Assembly: GCA_024500155.1 (NCBI GenBank)
Contig: CM044867.1
Location: 27,415,632 to 27,479,631, forward strand
Length of the DNA stretch: 64,000 nucleotides
Reading direction: 5' to 3'
Source of the DNA: Chenopodium formosanum
Lineage: Eukaryota; Streptophyta; Magnoliopsida; Caryophyllales; Amaranthaceae
Both the position numbers and the translations under genes were made by a program. Shown piece by piece: positions 46,341 to 60,968 of this stretch (position 1 is the first letter of the stretch; every line of letters starts with the position of its first letter). Under the pieces are notes generated by a model, which did no database searches, was not told the DNA's origin, and was given only the letters and a program-made list of their open reading frames with translations.

Positions 46341-49300
46341 AACTCCCCCAAGCTAAACCTTTGCTTGTCCCTAAGCAAAGCAATGAATAAATAAATCAAT
46401 ATTTCACACCAAATACATTCAAACCAATAAATACGATTCAACGCAATTCCGATAAATATATTAAAGTCAATCACTCAAATCCATTCAATTACCAATCTTC
46501 CCTAACAATTGTCAAGTAGAGCAAACCACAAGAGCATATAGAATTCAAGACTAGTGCTCACACACTCAACTCTCATTTATGTGGCGAGTAAAAGATGTAC
46601 TCGATCGCTCCCCAACCAACCCTTTAAATGTGAACAATGCCCTCCCAACTCACACACTCGTGTGTTTAAAAAGACATACACTCAACCTAGTAGTCGACTC
46701 GGAATATGTCAAATCATTCTTTGCATTGATAAACAACTAATTTCACATTCATACAACTCTATGAACAAAGGTCGGAAGGTCTTCAAAGCTTGTAATGTAA
46801 AGCTTGGGTAAAGGGTAGGATAAATTTGGGAAAAAGTGAGAGTAAAGCCATGCTTAAGGGAGCCAAATCCTAACAAATAAAACCAAGGTCAAAAATAAAT
46901 AATGACCATAAATCTCCAACTCAACTCTACAAAAATTCACCAAACAACCAATCCAATATTAACAATATTTTCAACACTTACAATAAATCACTCATACAAA
47001 TATGATATTATGGAACTTGAGTGAACAAACAAAATTTGAACTCTTTTTTTTTTTTTTTTTTTTTTTGAGTAACCTTCAATTAGAATACTTGAATATTGAA
47101 ACAATTTTTTTCTTTTGCTCCTTTTTTTCTTTTTATCTCACATTGGAATTTTTTCAACTTTGAACAACAATTTTCATTTTTTTTCCAATTAACATACAAG
47201 AGCAAATAACTTATCATATCCACCCAAATTGTGCAAATTATGTGCACACTATAACTCCCTCACCTCACTAACTAATAGCTCCCCCAAGCTAAGCTTGGGA
47301 CTAGTAACCAATGGGGCAAAATTAAGCTTGTAATGTGGCTAAATAAACAATAAAAGATTAAGGAAACAACATGGGTAGCAAGAAGGGAACAAATGTATCT
47401 AATATCATCTGAAGGCTACCTAAAAGAACAAATGCCTTCGTCCTCCTCAATGTGCATAATAATGAGTCATACAAACATTACTCAAAGTTAAAAACCAATA
47501 CTCAACTTCATTGACATACCAGGAACTAACACACATTCCTCAACAATCAACTAGTCAAGCACTATATTCACAAGTAGTTTGGCAAAATTGACGTATATTT
47601 AGGTTTCAAGGCAATCAAACATACAATCATGATCAACTAATCCACAATATTTATCATCAATAACCAAGAATCAAAACAATTCCAAAAACTTTAATCAAGG
47701 GGCACAGGGAAGCATGATTCATAATTCATTGGAACGTATTTTTGAATTTTTTTATTTTTTGAAAGCAATAAATCTAACCTAGGAAAACAATAAAATCTAG
47801 ACTAATAAAGAAATAAAAACTAGACTAAGAAAGCAATAAAACTAAACTAAGCACACCAAAGAAAATAAAAAAAGAAGGGAAAGAAAGAGTGCCTATATAT
47901 GTACAAGAAATCCCCCCCAAGCTAAATCAGACAATGTTCCCTTTGGCTTAAAGGGAATTTAGTAACCCAAGTGACTACCCCACATCATCAAACTCGTAAC
48001 CACCACCATCCCAAGCATTGCAATGCATCACCTTAGTACAATTTTGAGCAAGAAAGGAACAAAGTGTTAGTAGGAAGAGAGGCAAAAACAAGTCATGTTC
48101 ACTATTTTGCTCATAACTTTTTTTATGCAAATGATAATTCAATGGTTCTAATTTCATTGGAAAGTAGACTTGAAGATATTTCCAACGATTGGTCACACGC
48201 AAAGTTTCGTTAAGAAACGCAAAAGTTATGGCGTTTTGAAGTTGGCCATATTTGCTGACGCGCTCTCGCGCCCGACCGGGCGAGCTTAGCCCGACCGAGC
48301 CCGTCTCCAAGGTACGATCAGGTGGTTTCTTGATACTCGTTGCACGAGATTCCTTTTTGGCCTTGATTTTCTTCGTATTTTTGCTTGATTGAGCAAATGC
48401 CACCCGATCGGGTTGGACTTTCACTACGGGCTCGATTTTCGCAACTTGCTCATTTTTCCTCTAGATTAAAAGTAATATTATCATCCCCTACACATAATGT
48501 AAGAAAATAATTGGAATTTGTAAATCTTTCTCAATATCAACAATAACAAAATCAACACGTATATAAAATTTACCTACTCTAAAAAGAACATCCTCTAAAA
48601 CACCTAAAGGGTATTTAACAGAACGATCGGCCATTTGTAGAGTAATATTGGTAGCTTTTAATTTACCCATAATTAATTTAGAGTTCACAGATAATGGAAA
48701 AACACGTACACTAGCACCCAAATCACATAAAGCTTTATCAATTATCACATTACCAATATGACAAGGAATAGAAAAACTACCCAGATCTTTTAGTTTAGGT
48801 GGAGATTTATTTTGTAATATACCACTACATTCTGCAGTAAAAGCAACTGTCTTTACCTCACTAATAGATCTTTTTCTAGTCAAAATTTCTTTTATAAATT
48901 TAGAATATGCTGGAACTTGAGTAATTAATTCTGTGAAATGAATTGTTACCTGCAAATTTTTGACAATCTCCAGAAACTTACCAAATTGCTTATCCAACTT
49001 ACTCTTTAAATGTCTATTAGGGAATGGAAGTTTGATAGCAAGACTGCACATCTCCGATCTTATCTTGAGTTGTACCCTACAATTTATTATCAGAAGAGTT
49101 AGTTTTACCCTAGGGCCCTGCAGGGCTAGTAGTACTCTTCATCCGATCGGGCCCAGTTGGTTGGAGTAAACTCGCGACCTAGATCTTTAGCGTGAACGTG
49201 ATTGGGCCTCTAACTTTAGCCCAATTCTTCTTCCTTGGTTGGTCTGTGTTAGTAACTTGGAATATTGAACCTCCTCACGTATGACTCTAATATCTTTGTA

Positions 49301-49863
49301 GTGGCTAATAACCTCGGGAATTGTCATAATTCTGCAAATTCCTGCAAAATAATACCAACTCTACAAAAACACTAGAAAACGTATATTAGTAATAAAAATA
49401 GCTCCGCAGAGCTCAAATAAGCATAATTATGACCACGGGACGGGGAATAAAAATACATATAAAATAGAGTCATCAAACTCCCCCAAGCTAAACCTTTGCT
49501 TGTCCCTAAGCAAAGCAATGAATAAATAAATCAATATTTCACCCCAAATACATTCAAACCAATAAATACGATTCAAGGCAATTCCGATAAATATATTAAA
49601 GTCAATCACTCAAATCCATTCAATTACCAATCTTCCCTAACAATTGTCAAGTAGAGCAAACCACAAGAGCATATAGAATTCAAGACTAGTGCTCACACAC
49701 TCAACTCTCATTTATGTGGCGAGTAAAAGATGTACTCGATCGCTCCCCAACCAACCCTTTAAATGTGAACAATGCCCTCCCAACTCACACACTCGTGTGT
49801 TTAAAAAGACATATACTCAACCTAGTAGTCGACTCGGAATATGTCAAATCATTATTTGCATTG
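46341..49863 (-). mobile_element. Copy 2 of elements C and D
   Basis: C internal region 46,341-49,130 (protease frame 48,488-49,051) and D fragment 49,131-49,863. Same junctions as copy 1. Small changes in the 3' segment reopen a slightly longer frame (47,975-48,424). Confidence 0.8.
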
Positions 49864-52124
49864 TGGACTTCAGCACCCCTTTATCAGCCAATCTGTCCAG
49901 CAACCGCTCTAGGCTATAGCAGTCGTTGGTGTCATGGCCAATATCCTCATGGAAATGGCAGTACTTGTTTTTGTTCCGGTTTTTTGCCGGACCCTTCATA
50001 GCTGCAGGCTTCTCAATAGTCACCCGGTCTTTTATCTCCATGAGGATGGAGTAGCAGTCCTTGTTAAACTCGTACTTGGGGACATACGGTTTAAACTCTT
50101 TCTTTTTATTTTTGGACGGCTGATCAGAGTCCTCCGCCGCCCAAACTTCTTTTATTTTCTTTCTCTCTTCAGCTTTTTGAGCCGGCTGATCTTGCCGACT
50201 CCCTTTTTATTTGTCGGACTTCTTTGAGTCCGACTGCTTGCTGGTGGAGCGGAGTTCGGTCGCTTGTATATAAGCTTCCGCCTCCATCAGCGCCTCTTGA
50301 AGAGTGGCGATTCTTTTCCGGACGAGGTTAAACCTAAAAGTTGACCCGTCTTTTAGACCCTTGAAGAAGTCTGTATATGCAACATCGTCAGATAGTCCTT
50401 GGATCTGGATTCTCACCAGATTGAACCACCTGATATAAGAACGGAGCCCTTCCCTGTCTCCCTGTTGTACCGCGCCCAAGTCAAGACTTATCTTTTTCGC
50501 GGGTATATTCATGGAGAAGTTAGAGGCAAACAAGAACGTAAGTGTCCTGAAATTGTTTATGCACCCAGGCGGCAGGTTGCCGAACCACTGTTGGGCAATG
50601 CCCTTTAGTGTAGCTGGGAAGCATCTACACCATGCAGCATCATCCAACCCCTGTAAATACATAAGGTTGGTGTAGGCCATCAGGTGGTCTTCAGGGTTGG
50701 TGGTGCCGTCATAGACTCCAACCAAGACATTCTTAACCTTGGCCGACTGTGCCGCCTCAGTTATTTCCTTGGAGAACGCAGAAGGTTGTTCACCAAGTTT
50801 TAGCAGACGGAGCTGCCAGTCCAGTGGTTAGACTTGATATGCCGCCTGACCCCCGAAGAGGGCAGGTTGCTGATATGATTGGGCGAACAGCCTGTATGGT
50901 TGCTGGGGCACATACAGGACCGAGCCTATCATCTGAGGACCTGTATGGACGGACGGGATGCCTGACAGGTTCTCCTGTATAGATTGGGAATACCTCATCG
51001 AGGTATTCTTGAAGCTGTCTGGCATAGTCGACGTTGAAACCGAGTCAGAAAGCTGCTTGTTTCTCTTTTGCTCAATGATAAGTCGAGCATCAGAGTAAGT
51101 CTTCTTGCTGCCATCCGGCTCAGTATACCGGATGGGCTTCCTCTTTCCCTGGTCCGAGAAGCGGAACTTGGACTAATTGATAAAAGGCCTGCCCCCCTCC
51201 TTTATATTGGGATGTGGAGTGGGCTGCCTGTCTTTCACGGACTTAGCCTTCTCAGAGTGGGAGGGCCTCTTTGCCGACTGACCCTTGTTGGGTCCAGCCA
51301 TTTTCTTGGAGATCAGGTCCTTCATCTTCCCCTTAAAGCTCGTCATGAATTTCATGAACTCTTCTCGGGTGATGTGAGCAGTCTGTCCTGCCGCCTGGGG
51401 CTGGCCGGTTGACTTACTCGGACCCGCCTGATCAACGCCTCGTTCCCTGTTATCCTTGGAACGAATGCGTCTGGTTTTAAGAGATCCATCTTTGGCCGTA
51501 AATACTTCGACCTCTGGATGGGAATCTGTATCATGGGCCGAGTGGACCTTTGCTTCTGGACGTTTGTCCTCAGGAGGAGTTACAGTCTCTTGAGAAACCA
51601 TCTTAGAGGTACTCTCCCCACAGACGGTGCCAAATGTTTTGGGGATTTTTATGTGTCCTGCGAGAAAGTTACGTCACCAAGATTGGGTCCTCGCTGGCTG
51701 TACCTGCAAACAAATGGAAGCTTCGGTTGTTCGGAGTTCTGCCTCCGACGATCAAGTTAGTATGTGTTCGGAGTAAAAAGCGAAAAGTAAAAGTAGATCT
51801 TCTCGAGTCCTGAGATCAGGTGTTTTCTCTGTTGTAAGAGAATTGATTGTGATGTAATAAATAAATGTGTCCCCAAAATAGGGTAAATCTCCCTATTTAT
51901 AGGGTCATTGGTAAATGTGCCCTTACCTAGGTCATTCTGACCTAAATTTGGTGGGCTGCGCCGCTTTACGGCTTTCTTGGGAATTAGGCCCTGAAAGTCG
52001 TCATTCCCTGATGAGTATCTGTATGCCACGTGTCAAATCCAAGTGAGTCCATTTGGACTCCTTTTAGGATGACACATGTCACACTCTCATTGGGCCACGT
52101 GGCGGGGTAAAAATCCCCAAATCA
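49864..52124 (-). mobile_element. Copy 2 of the truncated Tat-like element
   Basis: LTR 51,635-52,124, gag core 50,725-50,207, N-terminal gag 51,601-51,173. The gag core differs from copy 1 at two residues; breaks are at the same places. Confidence 0.8.
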
Positions 52125-52851
52125 AAACTCAAGATTAATTTCAATTGAACTTCTTTCACTTTTTTTTTAGATTTAATAAAAATATATCAGGTGAAACTTA
52201 TTTCAAATTATTTAATCTCAAAAAAGTCAAAGTGTCTACATTTACAATTGTCAATAATAAGAAATATTTACAATTGTCAAAAATAAGAAACTTATTTTGT
52301 ATGAACTTATCTAAACTTATGTGCCTCAAATAAGTCAAATGCTGTCTATATTCTTATTTGACAAAACTTGTCACTTCTAGCCTTCATCTTATAAGTAGAT
52401 GGCAATTGTGGAAGCAAAAACAACTTGTCAACTAGTAGCTTGTAATAAAGGTAGGCAGTCAAAGCACTAGATGTTTATGTTACTAGTATTTGGTGAAGAA
52501 AAGTTGTTGGACTTGTACTTTGTAAAATGCAATAAAACCTATGAATATATGATTAATTGATTAAACACTACTCTACAACTACACATACTAGCATAACAAT
52601 TGCAAGAGGAGTGAACCAATTTCATACTTTGAAAGCTGCTCGAACATTCATTATTGCAAACATTTCCAAGTATGAGAAGAGACAGTTCCGCAAAATTTCA
52701 GAATCCAGACATAATATGGATCCTTAGATGATACAAGGTACCAATGTACCAGTATTTACGGAAATGTCGATATTTACAGGTGGCTGTGAGGTATGTTACA
52801 AGTGTGGTACTATATACAGTTCAAGTTAATACATGATGTGGCATGGAGGGG

Positions 52852-55800
52852 CTAAAACTCGATGCCACTGTTCAGTTGTACAGAGAACGCAGGTCTGCCA
52901 ACATTTGAGAGAGGAGTCTCAGCTTTCAGGACAATCCCAGTGCTTCCAACATTCCCGTTCCACTTAGACCTACCAAGCTGAAATTTTGCAGCAGAAAAAA
53001 GTGTAAATATATGAGCAAAAATAGACGATTTTACAAGACTGCATTAGAGAGAGAGTAATGTGTCCAGCCACAAGTCATCTTAATCTGAATTTACATTTGT
53101 AAATAAATTTAAAATGTAAACTTCCACATTCCATGCAAAACTTCACCTATAGCTAGATCTTGGGAAAACCCATAACTTACAATATGAAATAATGAATGTA
53201 TAATTGGTAGTATAATTGTAATAAAAACAATTTCATACAAATATAATCAGAGAAGGTTTAATGTTCAAATATTCACACATACTAACAGTGTATTATTTTC
53301 ACCTTTTAAAAAAGTTTCAAATAAATTAGTTCATATAAGTTCCGAAAATTTAAAATCAATTCAGAAAACAGCAAAACAAGTTAAATTCAACATGGCTATC
53401 GCTGATAGCGAGTTAGTTCATCATAGTTATTCATAGGGACTACCTCTCCTAAAGCTTGTGATGAAGGTCTAACATTTCACATGTTGACGTAGATTCAGAA
53501 TTTCAGATCTAGGGTTTTCAATGTAAACACCCCAGGACTGAAATAACTGAACCATATACATGTAAAAGGCAATCTCTCCCTATCTTGCCATTTATGCCCA
53601 TGAAAGGTCAGAAAGGGATTTATGCCATTTATGCGCAGAATGAAAGGTCAGAAAGGGATTTATGCCCATGCCCATACTCATGCCATGTCATGTCATGTCA
53701 TGTCATCAAGGGTACATGACGATAGATGCCTTGTTCAGTAGCATATGAGCCTAATAGCTGAAGATGAAATTAGGGAAAAACTAAATGAAGCAATGATAGC
53801 CACATACTTCATGAAATATGAAAAGATCATCTTAGGACAGTTGCAGAACCTAGTACAAAATTACACTTATACCTATCAATCTCATATAGTCATTTAACCA
53901 GTTTATGCATTCACAAAAATATACTAGAAAATCCATGTGCACTCGGTACCATCACCAAAACTACAAGGATACAGATATTTAAAGGGTCTCAAGCTGAATT
54001 TCAAAATGCGACCAAGGAAAAAGAGCATTAAAATGAAAGCTATGCAGCAAAAGGCAAGAATTAAATAGATAAAGCAACAAAGGTCATTGTGCAACTTACA
54101 GATACAGATGCAAACGCAGACGAATATGTTGAGTACGAACACCCATAAATGAGATTCAACTTATCCTTGACTGAATGAACAAGTTCTGCCCGTACACCAG
54201 GATCACTTCCACCAAATGTAGGACATAGACTAACAAATAAAAATAAGAGGTATTTTAGTAGATATAATGAGAAATCCCATGATTTGAACCCTAAAGCTGT
54301 AGAAGTGAAAAAATACAACAGTGCCAATCTTCATGTCTAAAATCTGATATGACGCTATCCAGTAGCCATTGTGATAAGGAAACTGCCACAGCAACAGGAT
54401 ACAACTAATAACCTCTTCAATTTTCAAATATCTAAAGTTTAAAAGAAACTCTTAATCAGGAAATCCTCATGTCTAAAATTAATACCAGTAAACTACTCTT
54501 ACATCTTAAATTCTTAATAGAATTATAAATAATACAAACTTTCATAATCAGAAACTACTTCCCTTTGCATGTTTGAGCTATCCAAGGCACTTGTTTACCA
54601 CTCCTATTAGGTTTAAGCCCATAAACAAAAAATTAATCCACTATCAGATTATCGGAAAAGTGAAGCATTCTATCTTGTTTTAAATCCACCCTAAGCAGCA
54701 CTACATCGACAAACCAAGCCTCGGTACATGAAGCTATAATCCTAGGATAGAGGTAGTACAGCATGAAAACCATAATCAGATTTCACTGGAATCCAGACAG
54801 GATCTGAAAATAATGAAAACACGAGGGAAAGTGTAAGGATACAAGGAAGTTCATACTTACTTAAATTGAATGGTTGGCCTCACCAAGAGACCGGAACGCT
54901 TCCAAGCCAAGTCTTGTGCAAAACCAAGTGTAAATGATCTATCAGGCAACTGTATCATTGGAGTAATTTGTGTTCCCCATTTATTCTGCAAACACCAATA
55001 AAATAAATTAGAAACCAGCTGAAGAGAACAGGATATTTAAAAAATAAATGGGGAAAAGGCAAAATAATGTTGAACAAGCCTCTAACCAACCTTGCAAGAG
55101 AAACTGAACCTCATTTCACCAGGGTATTGACCCTGAGCTTGAAGCAAACCCCCACAAATAGGAAGAAATGCACTAGTGGTTAGTCCCTCCCCTGCTACAT
55201 AAGTAAGCTGCCCGTTTGGAAACTGTAGATCCATGAATGACTGCAAGGCAAAGCACATAAAGGAAAATTTTAGAGACTATTTAAAACAAACAGCATTACA
55301 TAACACATTAACCATCCTTCATGTACAGAATTCATCCAATAGCAGGGACTGTAACAAAAGGAATCCTAATAACAAAATTTTCCGAGAAGACAAGATAAGC
55401 TTCATTACAACAAATGAATTAAGTAATAAACCATAGAATAAGATATCTTGATGGCACTCCAGTAATAAACCATATATCTAAGTCATCTTACAAGTACAAA
55501 ATTAAGCACGGATTGTTATCACCAAATACCTTTAACCATATAGAGTATACAGTATACTGTTGGTTCATACACAATGTTTTGTGCAAACTAAAAAAATTAT
55601 AGAGAAAAACCATTTCGCTCAACTTTAGGCATTGGTTCATAGTTTCCAGGTCCAATCTCATGATATTAATAAAATGAGGAGAAATATATTAATTTTATAA
55701 AATAAATAACCAGCAATTTTAACTACTGTTAATCAGCAAAAGGTCATGAAGAGATGATGCAAACTTGTTGTTATATTCAGAGACAAGTGATTTGTTCAGT

Positions 55801-57389
55801 ACAAAAAATCTACTACCACTTCAATTTTTTCACCTAAGTTCTTTGAATGTGATCATTGCTCAATTTAAAAAAGCATCTCTAACTAAAATGACAACTAGTG
55901 GTGTTATGTACGCATTCTGTTGCACCATATCACTAAACTAACTAGAATACATTACTGCTTATAATAATATCTTCAAGTATCATTGGTTTTACCTTTCAGG
56001 CTAATTGAGCTGCAATTTTCAAAACACTTGAATACAAAAATGAATAACAAAGTAACACGGAGCCTGTGAATCCTGTTAAGCTAGCAAGGGCAATCGCTAA
56101 AAACAATCGCAGTACAAAAACTACTGCATTCCATTATTTTTCATACAATACTCAGTCCTCTCTTCCTTACTCTTGACATAAAAAGAAACCTCTTCTTTAA
56201 CCATGTGCTGCCTTACAGGAGAAATAACAGATGCTTCAAAGTAAAATAACAACTTAACAAGGTAGATTAACTACAGCTTGAAGGAATTAAAACCCTTCAA
56301 AATAAAACAAATGTAACATCTCAATATCTCATATGAAATGCCTTCGAATTTATGCCAGAAGAGTTGAACTTACACAAGCCAAAGGATTGAGACAGATCAT
56401 TGACATCAAAAGCCACCTTCTGTGCTTAGTCCATACTGCTGGACATAGGGAGTGCAAACCATTCTAAAAACAAATGCAACAAATAGGCAATTAAAATCCA
56501 TCTGGAAAACTAAAAGAAACTTGTTACAGAGAAAACCTATAATCATACATATCTAGGTAAATTGGTGGTTGAAGGGTCAATTAAACACCTTTTCTTTCTA
56601 ATACAAGTTTTAGGCTGCATATGTATGAACACCCCCCCCCCCCACCCCTCTTTTTTCAAGCAGAAGGCAACTTGCACCTGTAGTCTATTAATAGTGTAAG
56701 AAATCCATAGTTGATTAGAATTAATAAAGTTGAACCATGATTTCAAAAGCTCAAAAAGACCTCAAGTCAAGGCTTTAAAAGTGGGTTAGAGAGAGATGCA
56801 TCAAAAGTTTTGCAAGAATGCTTATAAATCATTTAAGAATATATTTCATCCACTTTTAATTAATTAAACATTCTGAATCAAAGTAGGAAATAGAGATGAA
56901 CTGAAGAAATGGATCAAAATCAGGTTAAATAGCTTGTTTTGGAGCACTGAGGCACATTGCCAAACCTCATGAAGCAGAGAGATTAGGATCACCATGCGAC
57001 ATACAAGATTGCTTTTTGAAGTGAGCAAAGAAAACCCAATTGTGATTTATAGATTATTATGACAGGGTAGTTTCATAGAAATAATGTATTCATATTCACC
57101 TTATCAACTATGTTTTATAAGTAAGACACAGACAAAGATCAGAACGCACCTTCCTATCATAACCATACCAAAGCAAGTGTTGCTTTGATAGATGAACTGG
57201 CAAAAGAAGTGTTGTATCACGAATAAAGAGAAGAGGTCCAAGCTGGACTAGAAACAAAGACGAATTCTGAGTTCCTGACGTAGAGCTACCACTTGATGCC
57301 TCAAGTCTCCATAGATCACCACGTGCAACAACAGAGCTTTGAACATCGCGGGTTCTACTGTCATAAGCAGATGTCACATTTACAGTCCC
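52852..57389 (-). pseudogene. Second copy of the seven-exon gene, lacking exon 1 and promoter
   Basis: Exons 2-7 are present with intact GT-AG borders: 57389-57150, 56463-56374, 55240-55091, 54985-54861, 54229-54100, 52977-52852 (TAG 52,852-52,854). Exon 1 (188 codons), the 5' UTR and the proximal promoter are gone. Intron 1 sequence is cut at 58,233 and continues directly with DNA from ~500 bp upstream of the gene. Without a start codon or promoter it cannot make the normal protein. Coding exons 2-7 show essentially no decay, so the loss is recent. Confidence 0.85.
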
Positions 57390-58232
57390 CTGTGTACACA
57401 AATAATAAGATGTTTCAGAGACAAGGTCAAGAACCAAGACAGAGCAACATATCTACCTTCTACGTATCATGTGTGCTTATACGAAATCATTGTAGCACAA
57501 CTTATTTGTAAGTGTGTCAAAACTTATATAAATTGTGGCAAAACTTATATTTATTGCAGCAAAACTTATTTTGACTGAATTTATTTTCTTTAAACTTATT
57601 TGGTCTGAAATTATCAAACTTATCTTAACTAAATAAAAACATTCTTTCTAAATAAATAATAACATTTTCAACAGAATGGGGCCTAAAACAACAAACTGGA
57701 TATCTTCCTAAAGATGGTCCAGGTCCAAAACATTCACAGAAACCCAAGCTATAGGCAATGGTAAATCGACAAATTTTTATCTTGAAAGGATTGGTAGGAT
57801 AATACCTGTTGTTCTTTATTTTAAATGTCGGCAAACAATTGATAAGTGTAAGAATTTGACTAATAGAAAAAGGTAAAATTATCAAGGAAAAGCAAAAACA
57901 AACTCATCACTATACCAATATAAGATATGAAAAAGCAATATAACAGCCGCATAGCCTACTACATCAAAATGCCACATGAGAAAAAAAAAATAGTGATTTA
58001 TATCACTCTGAAGTCAGAAATCTGATTCTCTACCATCTAAACCTTAAACCAATCACTTTAGAACAAAGAATTATATCAGAATGCTTGGGCAAGCAAAGCA
58101 AACATTTCGCAAAGCTGCTACACTGAGCCTATACAGGTCACCTCAAGAGCTACCTTTAGTACTGTACCCTACCCCCGAACCAGCAGAGCAATATCATCAT
58201 AAATTTGACATTAAAAACAATTTAACTACAAG

Positions 58233-58234
58233 TT
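58233..58234. other. Deletion junction: 1,174 bp lost relative to copy 1
   Basis: 58,233 corresponds to copy 1 base 22,172 and 58,234 to 23,347. Two bases (GT) are shared at the breakpoints, which fits microhomology or end-joining repair. Confidence 0.9.
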
Positions 58235-59727
58235 GTGAACTTGTGAGGTGTTTGTAGGCGAATTGATTTGTTTTTGAACAATTAAAGTATTTTTAAGATT
58301 AAGTTAAATTGGATAATGGATAAGCACGGGACTAATGTGTTGTACTAGTATTTAAATTTAGATATGTTATGAGGTGTTTTTAGGCGAATTGATGTGTTTT
58401 TGTACTGTTTTTTGTATTTTTAGGACCAAGTTAAATTGGATAATGGATAAGTACGGGATTCGTGTGTTGTAATTGGACTATTTGTTTTAAAAATGTGGTT
58501 TTTTTTTTGATAATTTTACAAGGAGTTTTTTAAACCTATAAATTCAAATTTAGTGGAAAATTTGAACTAAAAAAAAGTAATGTCATCAAATATATATACT
58601 TTTAAAAGAAACTAGTTGTTGGTGTGCGCGCCACGCGTGCGCACCCCCTTCCTCCCCCCCCCCCCCCCCAATTTTGCAAAAGGTAATTAGTGAAAAACAT
58701 TTTTAATGTATTGTTTATGAATTTTTTAATAAGCCGATTAGCATATATCCAATTATAAATTAAACAATCAACCAATGAGTAATGTTACTCAACCATCAGC
58801 CGCAAATATTTTCCGATTTGTAGGAATTCAAGCTTTTCTTAAAAATGAAGCTCCAAGGAGTTAATTGTGGCAAAAAATTATCATTTTAATTTGAATTCCC
58901 AATTAACTATATTAGCATAATAATTTTTTTTTTTTTGACGAAAGAATGAAATTACTCATAGCTTCATACATGCAAATCACATTTGAAAAACATGGTCAGT
59001 ACATTAGCTTGTATGCATTTGATTTACATTTTGCATAGACATTGAGAATGAAACTATTTTACAAAGAGAAGTTGCACAGGCTGCCCATATATACAACATA
59101 TTCAATGTAAATGCAATGCCTAAGACAGTTGGACATCAAGACCAATTCATGTGATGGCAAATTGTAATGCAAAAAATAAATTAGGGCATCAATTAATGAT
59201 ATAGAAAATAGACTTATTTTCATAGTTTCCATGCTTAACTATGCCTAATTGAAGTATCCATTGACAGTTATATCTACCAAAATCTCCACTAATAGCCAAG
59301 AAACCTGTTGCCTACTCTTCTGATAAAACGGCTCGTGTCGTTATCAACTTATCATCAACCTTTGAAAAATTGAGAGAAGTTATTCTCCACCATCGAAGAG
59401 ACATAATGCAAGATGAAGTACCATTCTAGAGAAAAATAACTCTACATTACATCCTCTTTCCTTGACGATGCAAGATAAAGTAGCCAAAGCAAATGCTATG
59501 TTTACAAAAGGGCATTTCTCCCCCAAAAAATCAAACATTCGTCGGCCAGAACTGATATATTACATGGGAACTTTGAATCACTTTACGCACTGTATACAAA
59601 TTAAGACAAAATGGAAGGATGCATTAATATTTCTAATCTCAGTTACCATTAGCACCTTTGATTTTAAACCAACAAAGGACTTCTTGAAGTGAATATAGAA
59701 GCAAGAAGATTAAAGGCAAAATATTCA
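58235..59727. other. Copy 2 of the AT-rich region with GC hairpin
   Basis: Matches 23,348-24,838. The hairpin right arm carries one substitution and the C-run is longer. Confidence 0.6.
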
Positions 59728-59907
59728 TTACTGCAATGAAAACTTAGTAATCGTTATACAATCATAATTCATGTAATCAGGGTTGTCACAAAGGCCAAGT
59801 TTTGAAAGAACAAAGCAATAGGACTCCAAGTCAGTTCTCCTCAGATATTTCAACAGCTTCATCCTTTTGATGCACCTTTGCTTGCAATCCTCGACGAGAG
59901 TGCTTAT
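59728..59907 (-). pseudogene. Copy 2 of the uS15-family last exon
   Basis: Same 59-codon frame, acceptor and stop as 24,839-25,018. No additional S15 exon is found between it and the retroelement at ~60,969. Confidence 0.6.
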
Positions 59908-60968
59908 CTTAGAGCAAAATAATAACGTAATTGTTAGCTACCAAACAATTCACATAAAGTGAAAAACATTATGTCATTTCTTTACAGTCACTGCCCTAGA
60001 CATAAAATTTTCATACACGAAAGCCAAAGAATCAGACATAATGCTAAGGTATAGACCACACTCGCACACCAAACTGCTACCCTAGACATAAATTTTCATA
60101 CAAGAATTGAAGTTTGTGTACACTAAACAAACAGCATAAGAACTTTGTGGAAAATTACTGGATGAATTAGTGGCACAAGTTTTGGCTTCCATCCAAAAGG
60201 CAATAATGCCGGGCAACATTCCTTCTTGTTGCCACATAAAACCCAAATCCTAACTTTTTTTTGCCACATAAGACCATACTATTCCTTCAGCAACTCGCCA
60301 TTCACCCAAATTAAATACATAAGTAAAAGACACCGAATCTAAAATTGTATGTTTATTTGATTGATCGATAGATTAATTCATACAAAAGAGAGAAATTTAG
60401 ATCTCTCCTCTGTGATATCAATAGCACAATCTTCTACTTTCAGATACGAAACAAAGTTAAATGAAATTCTAATTTCTATTACACTCCAGTTTGGCAATAA
60501 TACCTTTTACCATCAACCCCAACAAAAGAAACAATAGAAATCCCAGAACTATCTTTATGCAAAGTACTCACCTAGCAAACCGATTTCATGAAACAAAAGG
60601 GCCCAAAAACGTCCGTCACATAATGCTTTTACTTAAACATCCATCAAAGGTAATAAAGTAGGAGTGACTAAGCATGATCAAGCATCAACTATGTAACAAC
60701 AACTATCCCACTAGTTTTAGAAACACATCTAAAATAAAGATCCTTTAAAAGAAATAATAAAGAGAAAATTACGAATATGACAATGGCTACAAGTTTAGCG
60801 TTCGAATATGTAGATGTTCCTATCTCCCTGCCTCCCCCTCTTTCTCTTATCTCCCATGTATCACAAGTTTGGGAAATTTTTTTCTACTTGCTTGCAATAC
60901 TAAACTTTATAAAAAGTCTTTGTAATAATAAAGAGAAAATTACGAATATGACACTTCTTTTTACTTCT
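59908..60968. other. Copy 2 of the AT-rich region upstream of the uS15 exon
   Basis: Matches 25,019-26,074; nothing further seen. Confidence 0.5.
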